A stretch of 64,000 nt of DNA from Paramoeba atlantica (GCA_977017575.1 CDRNVI010000164.1:430399-494398); one strand, 5' to 3'. Shown: positions 1 through 13,104, counted from the stretch's first letter. Notes: generated by a model from the letters alone, not told the origin. Translations and numbers: made by a program.

Positions 1-3000
1 AACAAGGAGCCCATGAAGGAACTGGAAAGTTACCACGGTTGAGAGCCAAAATTTCATCATTTGCTCTTGTTCTCTTTCAGCTCGATTTTTCTCCTCCATA
101 ATTTCCATCGGCCCTTTCTGAACATCACTTTCTTTTTCTCTCTCTTGTTGAAATTTCGTCCAGGGAGAAAGTGGCTTATCTTGATGAAGAATAAACAATT
201 GGAAAGGTTGAATCATTAAGACTCCAAGAATAAAAATCACAGGACCGATTGACATGAGGAACAAACCGTTGCAAAAGACACCAAGATCGGTGCACATCGC
301 ATTCTCTTCCCCTCTCAGTTCCCACGCAGCACTTGGGATTTGCGTCGCTAACCAAACCACAGATCCACACAAGAAAATGCAAATAAAACCGAGCATCGCT
401 ACAAATTCGATCATGACAACTCCATAAACTCGAAATATGTTCAGAACTTGTAATAGAGAATACAAAACCATCAAGAAGACGATAAAATAAAGTTCAGTTC
501 CATTACTAAATACAGAACCAATGTCTGCCAACAGAGTGCGTTGTTGAGCGAGAGAAATTCCTTGTGCCGTCAACGCAGGACCGCCACACAAACAAAGCAA
601 CAACCAAAAATACAAGACAAGACTACTAAAGGATCTTTCTTTTGATGGAGCACCAAGAACGCCATACATAAATTCTGCCTCATCGAGAGGATTTTCAAAG
701 AGATCATCAGGACCGTGGAGTGCGTTTTGTGCGTCTTGTGGTTCGGGTGCAGATCCCTCCTGTCATATAATGAGAAGAAGAAAAGAGACAAGGAAAGAAT
801 GAGAAAAAGAGGAAAATAAACAATAATATTAAAAGAATTAATCAAAATGAATCAAACTAAATAATAAAATAAAGCAACAACCTCTTCTGTCTCATCATCC
901 TCCATTAACCGAGCCTCCCTTTCTTTCTCGAGCTGCTCTTGCAACTTTCCAACCTCCAACATCTTCCTCTCCTTCTCTAACTTCAACTTCCAAATCTGAT
1001 CCTCATGAACATCACTCAATTGAGCAAATTCTCTTTGCAATTCCCCTCCAACTTCTGGGTTTGGTGGAGTTAATGGACCGCCTTGTTGTTGTGGCAAAGA
1101 TTCTCCAACAACAACATCAATAAGCTCTTCAGAAGGAGAAGGAGAAGAAGAAGGAACAGCAGAAAGATCAGGAGGAGGGCCAACACTACCACTTTTTTCG
1201 ACAGAAGGAGGAGATTGAACGGGTTTTCCTGAAGCCCTTCGAATTTTATCCGCTTCTACTTGTAAAAGTTGTTGTACTGCTTGTCTTCTGTGGGTTGGAG
1301 AGAGACGAAGACGCATTTCTTCTTCTCTTTTTCTTTCTTCTTCCTCTTTTCTTCTCTTTTCTTCTTCGATTTTGTTTTCTGTTTGTGCTCGGGCGAGTCC
1401 GAGTTTTCTTTTTCTTTCTTCAACTTCTCTTTTCTCTTCTGCAAGTCTCTTCTCTTCCAGCTCCCGTTTTCGTTTTTCAACTCGCGAACGAATCGATTCT
1501 TCTTCATCTTGTAGTCTCTTTCTTTCTGCTTCTTCTTCTTCAAGTCTCCGTTCTCTCTCTCTCTCTTCCCTCCTCTCTTCAGCCTCTTTCTTTTTCCTAA
1601 CCTCTTCTTCAATCCTTTTCTTCTTCTCTTCCAATTCTCTTTGTTTTGCTTCCGCTTTTCGTCGTCTTTCTTTTCTTTCCTCTTCTAATCTCTCTTCTGT
1701 TAGCATGGTTTCTAATTCGACTTGTCTTTCAAGTTCTTTCATTCTTTCAGCGGATAAAGTAACTTCGGTTTTCTCAGTAACAATCTGTTGTAAATCTCTC
1801 GTTCCTTTGGTCTTTTTCACTGAAGAACTCGAAGAAAACAGATCTTCTCCTTCTTCTGTTTCTTTCTCCTTTTTCTTCTTTCCGAGTTCAAAGGAGGGCA
1901 GCTCAAAGGGGTCACCAAGAACGGGGGTACCAACACTTCCCATCACCCCTTTCTTTTCTTTTCCTTTTTCTCGATCCATCTCGCCTGCTACGAATGGTAA
2001 AGCTGCGCTTTTGATAATGGGTGGAGGCTGAGAGGGATCAAGAATCAGAGGGCTTTTTGGTCTTGTTGTTCCTCCTCCTGTCGTTATCGTCGTGGTCGTC
2101 GTCGCAGTTGCTGGACTTTTCTTTTTCTTTTGTTGTAAAGAGCCATCACCAATCCTTGGAAGAGTCAAAGCACTAAAAACGGGAACAGGAGTGGCAAGTT
2201 GCCTCTTCACAGGTGAAGAAATAAGCTCTTCTGATCCAAAAGGCAAATCCGCGATCGAATCCGTCTTTTCTTCTCTCTGACTTGTTGATGAGGTCGTTGC
2301 CCGGGGAGCAGCAGTAGATTGTCTTCCTTCCAGTGGAAAAGGCTCTCTCTCTCGCCCACCCCCACCACCACCAAACTCTCTTAAAAAATCTGCTGTTGCT
2401 CCATTTTGAGCGCTTGCAGAAGAGAAAAGACGAGAAGAAGGAACAGAAGATGGTTCAACAAAAACAGGATCTTTTCGTTTTTTGGAGAGAGGAGGAGAAG
2501 AAGAAGAAGAGAGGTCGAGAAGAGAGGTAGTGTGAGGGGCAGGAGGGGGAACAACTCTTTCTTTCTTTTTTGATTTTTTGGAATAGTAATCATCGAAGAT
2601 TGGTTTGCCCATGATCAGAAAATCACCACCACCACCTGCGCCACGAGTTTGTCCATACTTTTCATAATTTTGTTCTCTTTCAATTTGAAAGGTTAATTCC
2701 TCAAGTTCTTTAATTCTCTGATTTTGTTCTGAATCTCTTTTTCTTCTTTCTTCTTCAAATTCTCTTTCGAGTTCTGCTTCTTTGATTTGGCGGAGCTCTT
2801 CTACTCTTTTTCTTTTTTCTTCTTCTATCTTTTCTTGTTCCTTTTTCCATTTCTCTTCTTCAAGTTGACGTTGTTTTTCTTCTTCTTCTTGTCTTTTTCG
2901 GTTCTCTTCTTTTTCTATCTGTCTTTCTTCTTCTCTCCTCTTTTTTAATTCCCCAGCTTCGAGCATATTTTGCACTCTCTCCTTCTCCTCTTCAATCTTC

Positions 3001-6000
3001 TTCAATCTCTCTGTCTCCTCTCTCTTCTTTCTCTCTTCTTCATCTCTTTTCGCTTGAAGTTTCCTCTCTTTCTCTCTCTTCTTCCTTTCAATCTTTTTTT
3101 GCACCGCTTCCTCTTCTTTCCTCTTTTTCAACTCAAAATCTTCGAGTTTAACTCTCTCTAACTCTTCTTCAAACATCATATCCGCTTCATCTCTTCTCTC
3201 TTTCAATTGTCGAGCATATCGAGCAATTCTCTTTTGCTCTTGTTCCCTTTCTATCTTTTCTCTCTCTGCTTCTTCGATTTGCTGTCTCTCTTCTTCTTCT
3301 TGAATCCTTTTCAAATTCGCAAGTTGTTCCTCCTCCAATCTTTTCTCTTTTTTCAATTCCTCTTTCTCCAACTGTCTCATCTCTTTCTTTTGTTTCCTTT
3401 CTTCTTTTCTTATTCTCCTTAAACGAAAACCAGCCATAATATCATCAGTAGCGCTCATCTCCTCTTCATCACTTCCTTCCTCACTCTCTTCTTCTTCTTC
3501 CGCACTCTCTTCTTTCTCTCTCTCTTTCTCTCCCTCATTACGATTTTTCATCCTTTGAATCGCACTCTGCCTCGCTTCTCTCAGCCCTTTTTCTCTTGCT
3601 TTTCTCTTCTTTTCCAAGACTTCAGGATCAGAATCATCATCTTCGTCATCGTCATCTTCATAATCCTCCTGATTATATCTCGAGAGAGACTCTTCTCCTC
3701 CCTCCTCATTCTTTCCCCCCCACATTCCTTCTCCTTCTCGTTTCATATTATCCTCCACTTTCTGCTTCTCTGAATCCCACCAAAGATCAAGTTCACTTTT
3801 CTTCTCTTGCTCTTCTCCCTTTCTTCTCTTTCCTTTTTTCTTCCTTCTTGGAGGTCCTCCTTCAGAGAATTGTTGAAGAACAACAGAAGATTGGATCTCA
3901 GCTTCATGTTTGGCCTTCGCCTCCGCCTTTTTCTTCTCTTTCGCCCAAAAATCGTCAATCGAAAAAGTTGGAGCTTTCTTCTTTTTCTTTCTTGCTTCTG
4001 GGTTCTTACCACTCGGGGTTTGTTGGGTCATCTTTTTCATCTCTTCTTCGAAGAGGGCGTTTGGATCGACATCACCGCTTCCCATCATTTCCGAAGGATG
4101 ATCAATCGTTGTCGCAAGAACAGGAGGAAGACTCGCCAATTCATTCAAAGGAGGAGTTAGAATCGAAGAAGAAGCGTTTCCATCTTGCTGCATTCTTTCC
4201 ATCTCTTCTCTGAACAAACGATCGGCTTCTGACTCGGTTTGAGTGGCCAGCTCTTCTTTTTGGATCATCTCTTGCGTTGATTTCATTTGTTGTTTTCGGA
4301 TTCGACGTTCTTCTTCCCTCTTTTTTCGTTTCTCTTCTTCTTCTTTTTGCTCTCTTAGCTTTCTTTGATCAAATTCTTCTTTTCTTTTTTGCTTCTGCTC
4401 TTCTGCGATCCTTGCTTGGCTTTCCTCTTCCTCCCGCCTCTTCTTTTCTTCTTCCTCTTGGCGTTCCATCAACCGTCTCTGCTTCTCTTTCTTTTTCATT
4501 TCCTCCATCAACTGTTTCTCTTTCTCGCGGAGTCTCTCTTCTGCAAGTCTCTTTTGTTCTTCCCACAAACTCTTCGTAGAGGCTTGAGATGATACCCTCG
4601 GAACACTTTTCACTTTTCTTTTCTCTTTTTTCGGTGGTTCGGGTTCCGGCTCCGGCTCCGGCTCCGGTTCCGGTTGTTTTGGCGCGGAAAAATGGTCGTC
4701 TTGTTGGGGGTTTTCGAGTCTTTGCATTTCTTCGTAATAGAGGCGGTCCGCTTCGGACATATCCTTGGGGTCTGGGAGAAAAGCTTCTTTTGTTCTCCGT
4801 TGGTCTCGCACTTTTCGCTTTTCTTCTCGTTTCTCTTTCTCTTTTTTTAATCTTTCTTGCTCTTTTTCCCAATCTTGAATCTCTTTATCTCTTTGTTTTT
4901 CAGAAAATTCGACGATCTTTTTTCTTTGCTCCAATTTCCACAACCGATCCTCCTCTTGCTGCCGCCTTTCCTCTCGAAGGACATTTTTCCTCTCTAAGAC
5001 CTGTTTGGCTTGCATATCCATCTTTTCTTGCACGGCCTTCTTTTCTTGTTCCCAAAGACTATCAACGAAACCTTTCTTTTCTCTTTTCTTTGATCGCTTG
5101 GTACTGTCACCTTTCTCTCCGTTTTCAACTTCCTTCATTGGAGAATCAAGAAGAGAAGGAGACGCAGCAGGTTCAGGAGAGATGGGATTCGAAGGAGACA
5201 GGAGACCATGAGGAGGGGACAAATGATCAGAAGAGGGGACGAGAGGGGAATCAGAAGAAGGAATTAAATCAGAAGGAGGGGTTGCAGAGGGTTGGAAGAA
5301 ATCAGAGGTTGCAGAGGGCTCAGCAACAGGTGGTGTTGCAGGAGGGAAGTCAGAGGAAGGAGGAAGAGGCGAGGAAGGTTGAAAGAATGCAGGAGTTAAA
5401 GGGGAGAGTGATGGTGGAGGTGACGGATGAAGAGGGCTTTCAGATTGCGGAAGAAACTCCGACTGAAGAGAAGAGGGTTGTTGAAAGAATGAGGGAGGTG
5501 TGGAAGGAGAGGGAGATGATGCCTCTGGTGGGAACGCTGTTAAAAGAGAGGGGCTTTCAAACTGAGGAATAATCTCTGGCTGAGGAGGACTTTGTGATCG
5601 AGCTGGAGATGGAGATGGAGATGGAATGAGAGGAGAAGCTGAAGGAGGAGGTGATGGAGAGCGATGTTGTTCTTGTTGTTGGGAGAGAGACTCTTCTTCA
5701 ACTTTTCTTTGTCTCTCTTCCTCTTCCCTCTTCCACTGTTCCTCTTCTTCTCTTCTCTTTCGATCTTCTTCTTCTCTCCTCTCTTCTTCCTCTTTCTTCT
5801 TCCTCTCTTCCTCTTCCTTCTTCCTTGCCTCTTCTTCTGCCACTTTCTTTTTTCTTTCCTCCTCTTTTCCTTTTTCTCTATTTTCTTCTTCCTTTTTCTG
5901 CTCCTCTTCTTCAGTTGTTTCGAGAAACACTTCTAATTTTCCCATTGTGCGATAAACAACATCGCGAACGTCTTCAGAAACGTCATTTTCAAATCGACCC

Positions 6001-7332
6001 AACTCTTTTAATATCTTTTTATCATCAAGTTGAAAGACATCTAAAAAAGAAAGAAACACAATCAGTCAATTAAACAAAGAACAAAAATTAAATCAAAAGA
6101 AATAAAGAGAAAAAAAAGATCAAAAGAAAGATAAAGTAAAGGACCAGAATAATTTCGCTGAATCCGAAAGGCATCCAAAACCTTTTCAATCGCTTCAAAA
6201 CAAACAACTTTTTGATCTGAAGAAGAAGAAGAAGCAAAGAAAAAAATTTCTTCAATCCACGTTTTGACACTCAGATAATTCTTTTGTGTTCTTTGATAAA
6301 GAGAGACAATCGCCTCGGTGCTCCCTTCAGTTTCTAAAATCAAAGAAAAAAGTCCAATCACACGATCCTTGAAAAAGAGATTGTTGGTCAAAAAAAAGAA
6401 CAAAACTCCAAAAAAAAAAAGGAATAATAAAATAATAATCATAAAAAAAGAAAGAAAAAAAAAAGAAAAAAAAACTTGGTATTGAAAAAGTTGTGAGGAA
6501 AAATATTGAAAAAGTCGTCCAAGTAACCGATCAATTTTTTCAACAAGAGCTTGAGAAGAACAATCTCTTAAAACAGATCGAAGTCCCACAATTCCAGCTA
6601 ATTGAAGTGATTCTTCTTCCTTATCACAAAGCTGAAGAAGAAAAGAAGAAAGAAGAAGAAAGAAGAAAGAAAGGAAAAGGAAAATAAAAATGTGAGAAAT
6701 CAATTTTTGTTTTACAAAGGTTTTTTTCTTTCTTCTTTGAGAATAAAAGAAACCTTAAAGAGAGGTCTGAGAAAAGAGGCCAAATCAGCTGCAGGAAAAG
6801 CGGCTAAAGTGGCAAGTGGTTCACAATAAATCCCCATCTCATTTCCACTTTTGAATTCTATTTTTTTTTCTTCTTTTCAGATCCAATTCTTTTTCCTCTT
6901 TACAAAGAAAAAAAGAAAGAAAAAAGAAAAAAGAAAAAAGAAGAAAAGAAGAGAAGAAAAAAAGAAAAAAAGAAAAAGAAGAAAAAAAAGAAGAAAAAAA
7001 AAATAAAAAAATAAAAAATAAAAACCATTATCAGAATCAGCCAACCGATCAGTAAACCAAGAAACCAAAGAATCAATCCGATTCTTCGACAAATCTTCAG
7101 AAGAAGAAAGAAGCAAATCAACCAACTTCGCAACCTCCCTCCGAAAAACCATCTCCTCTTTCGAATCAACCATCAAAAACTCCAACAACAAAACTTCTCT
7201 TTCTTCTTGATCTTCCACTCTCAAAACAAAATCTCGAATCTCAGAAATTGTATTCCCAACATTTGAAGATGTCAACAACAGGAAAATGTATTCCTGAGCC
7301 TTCGATTGTAGCTCCTCAAGATTGCTCTCCAT
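1..7332 (-). CDS. Giant HEAT-like / coiled-coil / multi-TM protein (partial, C-terminus outside window)
   Basis: Six exons join in frame: 7332-7026, 6857-6754, 6631-6476, 6367-6145, 6040-882 and 759 to the left edge, giving at least 2,236 codons. The ATG at 7332 is the first of a leucine-rich helical region. Residues 1-300 look like HEAT/ARM helices. Residues about 300-1980 are almost all E/K/R coiled coil, broken by a P/S-rich segment and an EP-dipeptide run. Two short motifs recur within the coil: an LWxxEKK type (DSLWEQEKKA, KSLWEEQKRL, DDFWAKEKKK, LDLWWDSEKQ) and an ADxxFxEExxR type (EADRLFREEM, NALFEEEMKK, ADMMFEEELE). The last exon encodes three or more hydrophobic membrane segments, so the coil is probably tethered to a membrane. 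I do not recognise the family. The TM exon could be a separate gene, but the splice frame fits and no good separate start is seen. Confidence 0.7.
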
Positions 7333-7931
7333 CTCTCTCTCTCTCTTTCTCGAAAAAGAAGGAGACAATCGACCTCTTGTTTTGTTTTTGGTTTTGGGTT
7401 CAAAAAAGAACTCTCTTTTCTCTCTTTTTCTTTCGGGAGATGATCTTGTTTGGTTTCCAATCTCTCTCTCTCCCTCTCCTCTCTCCCCAACAACGAGCAA
7501 ACAAAAAAACGAACGAACGAAAGACAAAAAAGACGCGCAAAAAAAAGTTTTTCGACTTTTTTCGACGTTTGTCCATTCAAAATCTTTTAGACGTCCAGAA
7601 AAGGACGTTCGAAAGACATCAAAAAAAATGTCAAAAATCCTTCTTTTTTTTCGTTGAAGTCGCAATCAAAAAACGCGAATTTCATTGAACTGGAGAAAAC
7701 CTTCATGTTCTCGTTGTGAAGTTCTATTCTCAAAAAACTTTCCACGACCAACCAGCGACGAACGAAAAAGAAAAACCTCTTCCCTCGAGCTTGGAAGTCT
7801 TCTGAGATTTAAAGAAAAACCTTGTTTTGCTCTTATCAGTTCGGTTTTAGGTCCTTTTTTCGTTCGGTTCGGGTTCGGTTCGTTGGTCAGTTCAAAAAAC
7901 AACAAAACGATTGGTCGTGTTTTCGAGTTGT
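7333..7931. promoter_or_regulatory. Divergent promoter region
   Basis: This 599-bp spacer separates the starts of the giant coiled-coil gene (-) and the RRM gene (+), so it must hold both promoters. It is rich in short T and A runs and TTCG/CGAA words. No TATA-like box, repeat or RNA gene was recognised in it. Confidence 0.4.
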
Positions 7932-8660
7932 ATGGACTCTGAAGAGAATGGAAGTATAATGTTCGGTACTCCCTCCCCTTCTCCTTGTGCAATGGGAAAG
8001 GAAGAGAAGAAGCGTTTAATTCGGGAAAAAATGCAAAGACACATCGCTTCCCAAAGATCAGAAGCTCTCGAAAAGAAGCTCCGTCAGACCAACCAAAAGC
8101 AGAAAGAAACCAAATCGAATCGCGATGTGGTTGACTCTCTTGATCAAGAGATTCAAAGACTCCAAAGCTTAAGTGTTTGGTCTATGACCCCTGAGCAGAG
8201 AAGTGATGTGAAGAAACAAATAGAGCTTCTCCAACAAAAGAAGAAGGGAGGATGGGAGACTGCCCCTGGAAGAAAAATTTTTGTGGGAAAAGTGGTGTTT
8301 GATGATTTAGAAAAAAAATTTAAGTTAAATCCTCCAATGTTGAAACAACACATCCAAATGAGAAAAAAGGCTTTTGAAAGAATTTTTTCAAAGTTTGGAG
8401 AGGTCGAGAATTTTCAATGGGTTGAAGAGAAAACATGTTTCTTCGTTACCTACGAAGATTCTTCGGTTGCTCAAACTGTTGTTGAGACTTTGGCTGATTT
8501 TAACACTCGAAAAGATTATATTCAGAAAGAAAAGAAATTCCTTGAACAGAAACACCTTCCTGTTCTTGTGGCTCCTCGATTTTCGTATTACGTTCGTTGG
8601 CCCAAAAATTATCAACTTAATCAATCCTCTTCAGCCCCAAAGAAAGAGGAAGAAGAATAA
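7932..8660 (+). CDS. RRM-domain RNA-binding protein, family not recognised
   Basis: Single-exon gene of 242 aa from the ATG at 7932; an in-frame ATG at 7911 is possible but adds only seven residues. Residues about 20-110 are charged and helical (coiled-coil-like). Residues about 120-220 look like an RRM: strand 1 reads RKIFVGKVVF (RNP2-like), and after a long helix the RNP1-like strand reads TCFFVTYEDSSVAQ. The C-terminus is short and acidic. The loop between strand 1 and helix 1 is longer than usual, so this is a divergent RRM. It probably binds RNA, but no specific role can be given. Its neighbour on the left is transcribed away from it. Confidence 0.7.
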   Translation: MDSEENGSIMFGTPSPSPCAMGKEEKKRLIREKMQRHIASQRSEALEKKLRQTNQKQKETKSNRDVVDSLDQEIQRLQSLSVWSMTPEQRSDVKKQIELLQQKKKGGWETAPGRKIFVGKVVFDDLEKKFKLNPPMLKQHIQMRKKAFERIFSKFGEVENFQWVEEKTCFFVTYEDSSVAQTVVETLADFNTRKDYIQKEKKFLEQKHLPVLVAPRFSYYVRWPKNYQLNQSSSAPKKEEEE

Positions 8661-8827
8661 AAACAAATAATAACAATCAAAAACAATTCCCTCATTATTT
8701 TTAAACTCTTGCTTTGATTTTTTTCTTTTGTCTGTTTTTTGTTGTTGGAGAATGAAAAAACACCCATAGAGAAGAGGAATCACACATAAATAACAACGAT
8801 TGATTATTCCTTTTGGGTTGTTGAGTA

Positions 8828-11800
8828 TCAATCAGATCGCTGTGGAGGGTGAGGATTGGATTGGAAGTTGGTTTGAAAGTTGGGTTGGGGGTTCATTTGG
8901 GGGTTCATTTGGGGGTTCATTTGGGCTCCATTTGAGTGAAAGTAGACAACCTGCTGCTGTGGCTGATCAGGAGGGGCTGCAACGAAAGTCTTTGGGTGAG
9001 ATATGGGGGCTTCGTGAGGCATTGTGAAACTGGGTGGAGAAGGAGAAGGAACTGGAAGTTCAGGTTGAGTTGGGGTTGAATAGTACATACGAGGAACGAA
9101 GGGAGCTGTCTGAGGAACAGAAGCTGGAGGTAATCGAGCAGGAAGTTGAGGAAAAGAACCTTGCGAAGCTCCAGGAACAGGAAGTTGAGGAAAAGGAGTT
9201 TGAGAAAAAGGAGTTTGAGGAACAGGAGCTCGAGGAACAAAGCCCTGAGGGACAGGAGCTTGAGGAACAGGAACTCGAGAAACAGGGGCTTGAGGAGCAG
9301 GGGCTCGAGGAACAGGGGCCTGAGAAAAAGGAGCTTGAGGAACGGAAGCTTGAGGAACAAAAGCTCGAGGAGCAGGGGCTTGAGGAACAGGGGCCTGAGA
9401 AAAAGGAGCTTGAGGAATGGGAGCTTGAGAGACAGGAGCTCGAAGAACAGGGGCTTGAGGAACAGGGGCCTGAGAAAAAGGAGCTTGAGGAATGGGAGCT
9501 TGAGGAACGGGAGCTTGAGGAACAGGAACTCGAGGAACAGGGGCTTGAGGAATGGGAGCTCGAGGAACAGGGGCCTGAGAAAAAGGAGCTTGAGGAATGG
9601 GAGCTTGAGAGACAGGAGCTTGAGGAACAGGAACTTTTGGGAGAGAGTGTGATAGAACAGGAACAGGGGAAAGAGAAGGGACAAAGGAAGGAGATGAAAC
9701 AGGGGTAACTCGAGCAGTTGGAACAGGAGCAGAGATTTGAGGATTCTTAACAGCAGGAGGAATCCTATGAGACAAGGGCACATCATTCCCATCCCCATTT
9801 GGTTGATTCATTTCTGTCTCTGGAGCTAATAGTTTAGGAGGTCCACTGCAAATATCCATATGATCCACGTTCTCTCGAGGTGGAGAAGATTCGTGACATG
9901 AATCAGTGTCACTACCTCCATCATTCAAATCGATTGAATCACCAGTTCGCATAATTTTTACTGTTGTTGGTTCGAAAACCGCAATTTGCTTCTTTTGATA
10001 CATTTCTTCATTTAATTGATTTCTTCTCTGAACTCTGTGTGTTTTGGGGAAGAATGTAAATCGAAAGAATGAATGACTAAAACAGGAAAAATAAAAATGG
10101 AACTACAACAAACCTTCTCTCTCTCTCTTCAATTCTTTTCTTTTCTCGTTCAATCATTTTCAATTTCTGGAATACAAAATTAGCATCTTTGACAAAAAGG
10201 TCCAATCTCAAAAAAATTTACCTTCTGTTCTTCTCGAAGTTGTTTTTCTTTTGCAAGACGTTCTTGTTGTTGGGCCCGTTCAATTTCCTTTTGTTGTTTT
10301 CTGCTCAATCCAGGGATTGATGGCACCTGGAACCAGTATTGAACGAAAAAACTAAAACAATTCTTTAAATTCACAACAAAAAAAACCTTTGGGAGTTTGG
10401 TGGAACTACTCAAGGTGTTACTTTCTTCAGTTACTCGAGTGATTTCCTAGTTGGAGTTTTATTTTTAGTCTTCAAAAAAAAAATCGAAAATATAATAAAA
10501 AAATTCCTCTCCCTTAAAACAAAATTATTCTTGAAACTGAAGAAAGAAAGAAAAAAAACTTTCTGAAAAATTCGAGCAGAACGTTTCCTTGGGAGAGCTT
10601 CAATAAAAAGTCGCTTTTCCTTCGCTTTTTCTTTTGCTTGGAGTTCTTCAATGACAGCAGGAATAATATCAGAAAAACTGTCATACAATTCTTGATCATA
10701 TGTGTCCTCGGATGCTGACAACTTTGCTTCAAATTGCTCCCAATCCTCTAATGTCGAACACAACAAATTCCAGTTATAGGAGGATGGAACTGGGCGGGTA
10801 TCCATGGACTCTTCTTCTTCTTCTTCTTCTTCATGAAGTTGGGTTGATGAAGATTTTGAGCGTTTTCTTTTCCTTCCCCGACCTTTTTTTCGAGTTTCTT
10901 CCTCAAGGCGCTGTTGTTCTTCAATTTCTTTCTGTTCTTTTTCTTGCTGGGCGACAATTTCTTTCACCAAAAGTCGAGAAGAACGACGCGATTTTCCAGA
11001 TTGTGAATTATCAAGTATTATTGATTGTATCTTTCTTCGAGAAGAGAGGCTTGTTCCTTCAAAGGGCGATTGAATTGAAAACAACGACTTTTCGATCGAT
11101 GGAGCAAGCTCCAGCGAAATCTCTGCTGTCGGAGGAGAAACGGAGCTCGATGATATTGTTTCACTCGTACAATCGCCAATTTTCCTTCTTTTTCGATTCC
11201 GTCTTCCTTTTGAAGGAGTTGTTGGAGAATCTTCTTCTTCTTGAGCTTCTTGTTCAATGTCAGGAACAGGAACATCTTGTAATTCTGATTCATCAGACTT
11301 TGTCTTTGGTTCTTCAAAAACAGGGATTTCTTGATACAATCGGCAATCGCCAAAGTACCAGAAACGAGTTTGCCCAGAATCTTCTCCAAGACAAAGGGAT
11401 CGAACAGGGGGGAGGTCTTGAACGAGGTCATTATTTGTTTCAATCCACCATTCACAGAGACACCACAGAATAAGAATCTTTTTTTTCAAATAAAGTTACA
11501 AACTTTTTTTAAAAAAAAAGGAAAGGAAAAGAAAAGAAAAAAAAATTCTGACCTTAATGTGGGGTTCAACATTTGAAACATACTCAGAGAGAAGTGGTGG
11601 AAGATTTTGTATCAAGGAAAGCTGCGAGTTTCCACTCACTTTCTCAAGTTTCTGGAGATCAATCGAGTTTTTTTGAAAAAAATCCAGTGTCCCAGAGATT
11701 GCTTCCTTCGGAATTCCAAGGAGGGCCAAAGCGGCTTCTTGAGCCTCTTGAGAGTTTTTTTTTGTCTCTTTTTTTGCTTCTTCTTTTGCCTCTTCTTTTG

Positions 11801-12978
11801 ATTCTTCTTTTAACTCTTCTTTTAACTCTTCTTTTGACTCTTCTTTTGACTCTTCTTTTGACTCTGATTGTGGCGAAGGGGGTGATTCGTGTTTCTCCTG
11901 AGGTGCTGGAGTTGAGGGTTCCTCTGAAGATGTAGAAGATGAAGGAGAAGAAGGAGAAGAAGGAGAAGAAGGAGAAGAAGGAGAGGAAGAGGAGGAAGAG
12001 GAGGAAGAAGAGGATGAAGAAGAGGATGAAGAAGAGGATGAAGAAGAGGATGAAGAAGAGGATGAAGAAGAGGGCGAAGAGGGAACAGAGATTTCATGGT
12101 CTGTATCATCCGTTCCTATACCATTTGCTTGTTTCTGGTCATCGTCATCTACTTGCTCAGCCTCTTCCTCAAGAAGGTTTTCTTCATCTTCAAGTGAATG
12201 AGCTCGGTCTCCTTTTTTTCGAGTAACTTTCAATCCAAATGGGGCGGCTGCGATAATTTCTGAAAATTCTTCTCTCCAATCATCCGCATAGTAACTTTCA
12301 AACTTCGAGATCAGCTCCTTTTTCAAGTGTTCAACATACGTCCCAATTCTGTTTTCAAAAAGAATTTTTGAACAGTCAATATCAACTGGATCATACAATT
12401 GGAAGTTTTGGAAAAAGAGAGATGATAGAAAAAAATTTCAAACGTGATGAAATTTTGACCCTTCTTTCGAATCCCACGTAAGAGCTTGACATGGAGATCA
12501 TGAAAATCAACATTCGACTCAGAGTTGAGGATTGTCTCTTCAAATTCCTGAGATAATGGAACAAAGTTCGTTGTAGTGGATGACTTTTTTTTGGATTCAG
12601 AAAACAAAAAAGAAAAATGCAAACCTCTGGTCGAGAAAAAGCTTTGAGGCCAAGCTGAGATCGAAAGTTTTTTAAAAAGTGAAGAACTGCAGCGCAGTGC
12701 CATGTTGAGTGAATATTTGCTGTCAAAATGAATCAATTTGGAGGAAAAGAAACGTTGAGAAGAAATAGATAAGGTGTCCGTTAAAGGGGGAAAGGGGAGA
12801 ATATAAAAAATATGGATGAAAAACTCCTCTCACCCCCAACAAAGCTTTGGATATCAACGGAATAATTTTGAAACAAAATTAAAGTTAAAGTTTTTTTGTT
12901 TGGGTGTGTCAAAAGGGATTTGGGGGGGTGCGGAAGAAAAAAGAAACCTTTTTCGCTTTTCCCATCGGTTTGAACCAT
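8828..12978 (-). CDS. DDT-WHIM chromatin-remodelling subunit (CECR2/RSF1-like)
   Basis: Nine exons: 12978-12948, 12719-12625, 12547-12460, 12385-11553, 11477-10560, 10446-10387, 10326-10222, 10166-10114 and 10034-8828, giving 1,129 aa. The frame closes exactly at every junction. The N-terminus forms a DDT domain (AAVLHFLKNFRSQLGL then FHDLHVKLLRGI). Further on come WHIM motifs: LILWCLCEWWIE, LCLGEDSGQTRFWYFGD and LYDSFSDIIPAVIEEL. Proteins of this type bind ISWI ATPases and set nucleosome spacing in the nucleus. Between the domains lie a long serine run and KEESKEE repeats. The C-terminal third is a proline-rich PQAP repeat. CECR2 normally has a bromodomain near its C-terminus; none is visible here. 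Confidence 0.8.
9150..9660 (-). repeat. Tandem PQAP-type pentapeptide repeat coding region
   Basis: About 500 bp of imperfect 15-bp and 30-bp tandem repeats inside the last exon of the DDT-WHIM gene. They encode runs of five-residue units such as VPQAP, FSQAP and VPRAP. The opposite strand stays open as an EELEEQ-rich frame purely because of the repeat. Confidence 0.85.
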
Positions 12979-13104
12979 TGAAACGACGAAAGAAAGCGAA
13001 AAAGCCTAACGGTGTCCAATTTAACGGCTTTTCAGGGACACCAATATTTTTTAAAACCCAATAAAAAACGAAAAAAATCTTTTCAGATATTCAAAAAAGA
13101 GAAA

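Noticed and set aside
1269-5955. Many serine/leucine-rich frames on the plus strand
   Set aside because: They are antisense shadows of the E/K-rich coiled coil; GAA/GAG codons read as TTC/CTC on the other strand.
9034-9708. Long EELEEQ-repeat reading frame on the plus strand
   Set aside because: It is the antisense of the PQAP repeat in the DDT-WHIM gene. The minus-strand exon is fixed by splice frame to DDT and WHIM motifs.
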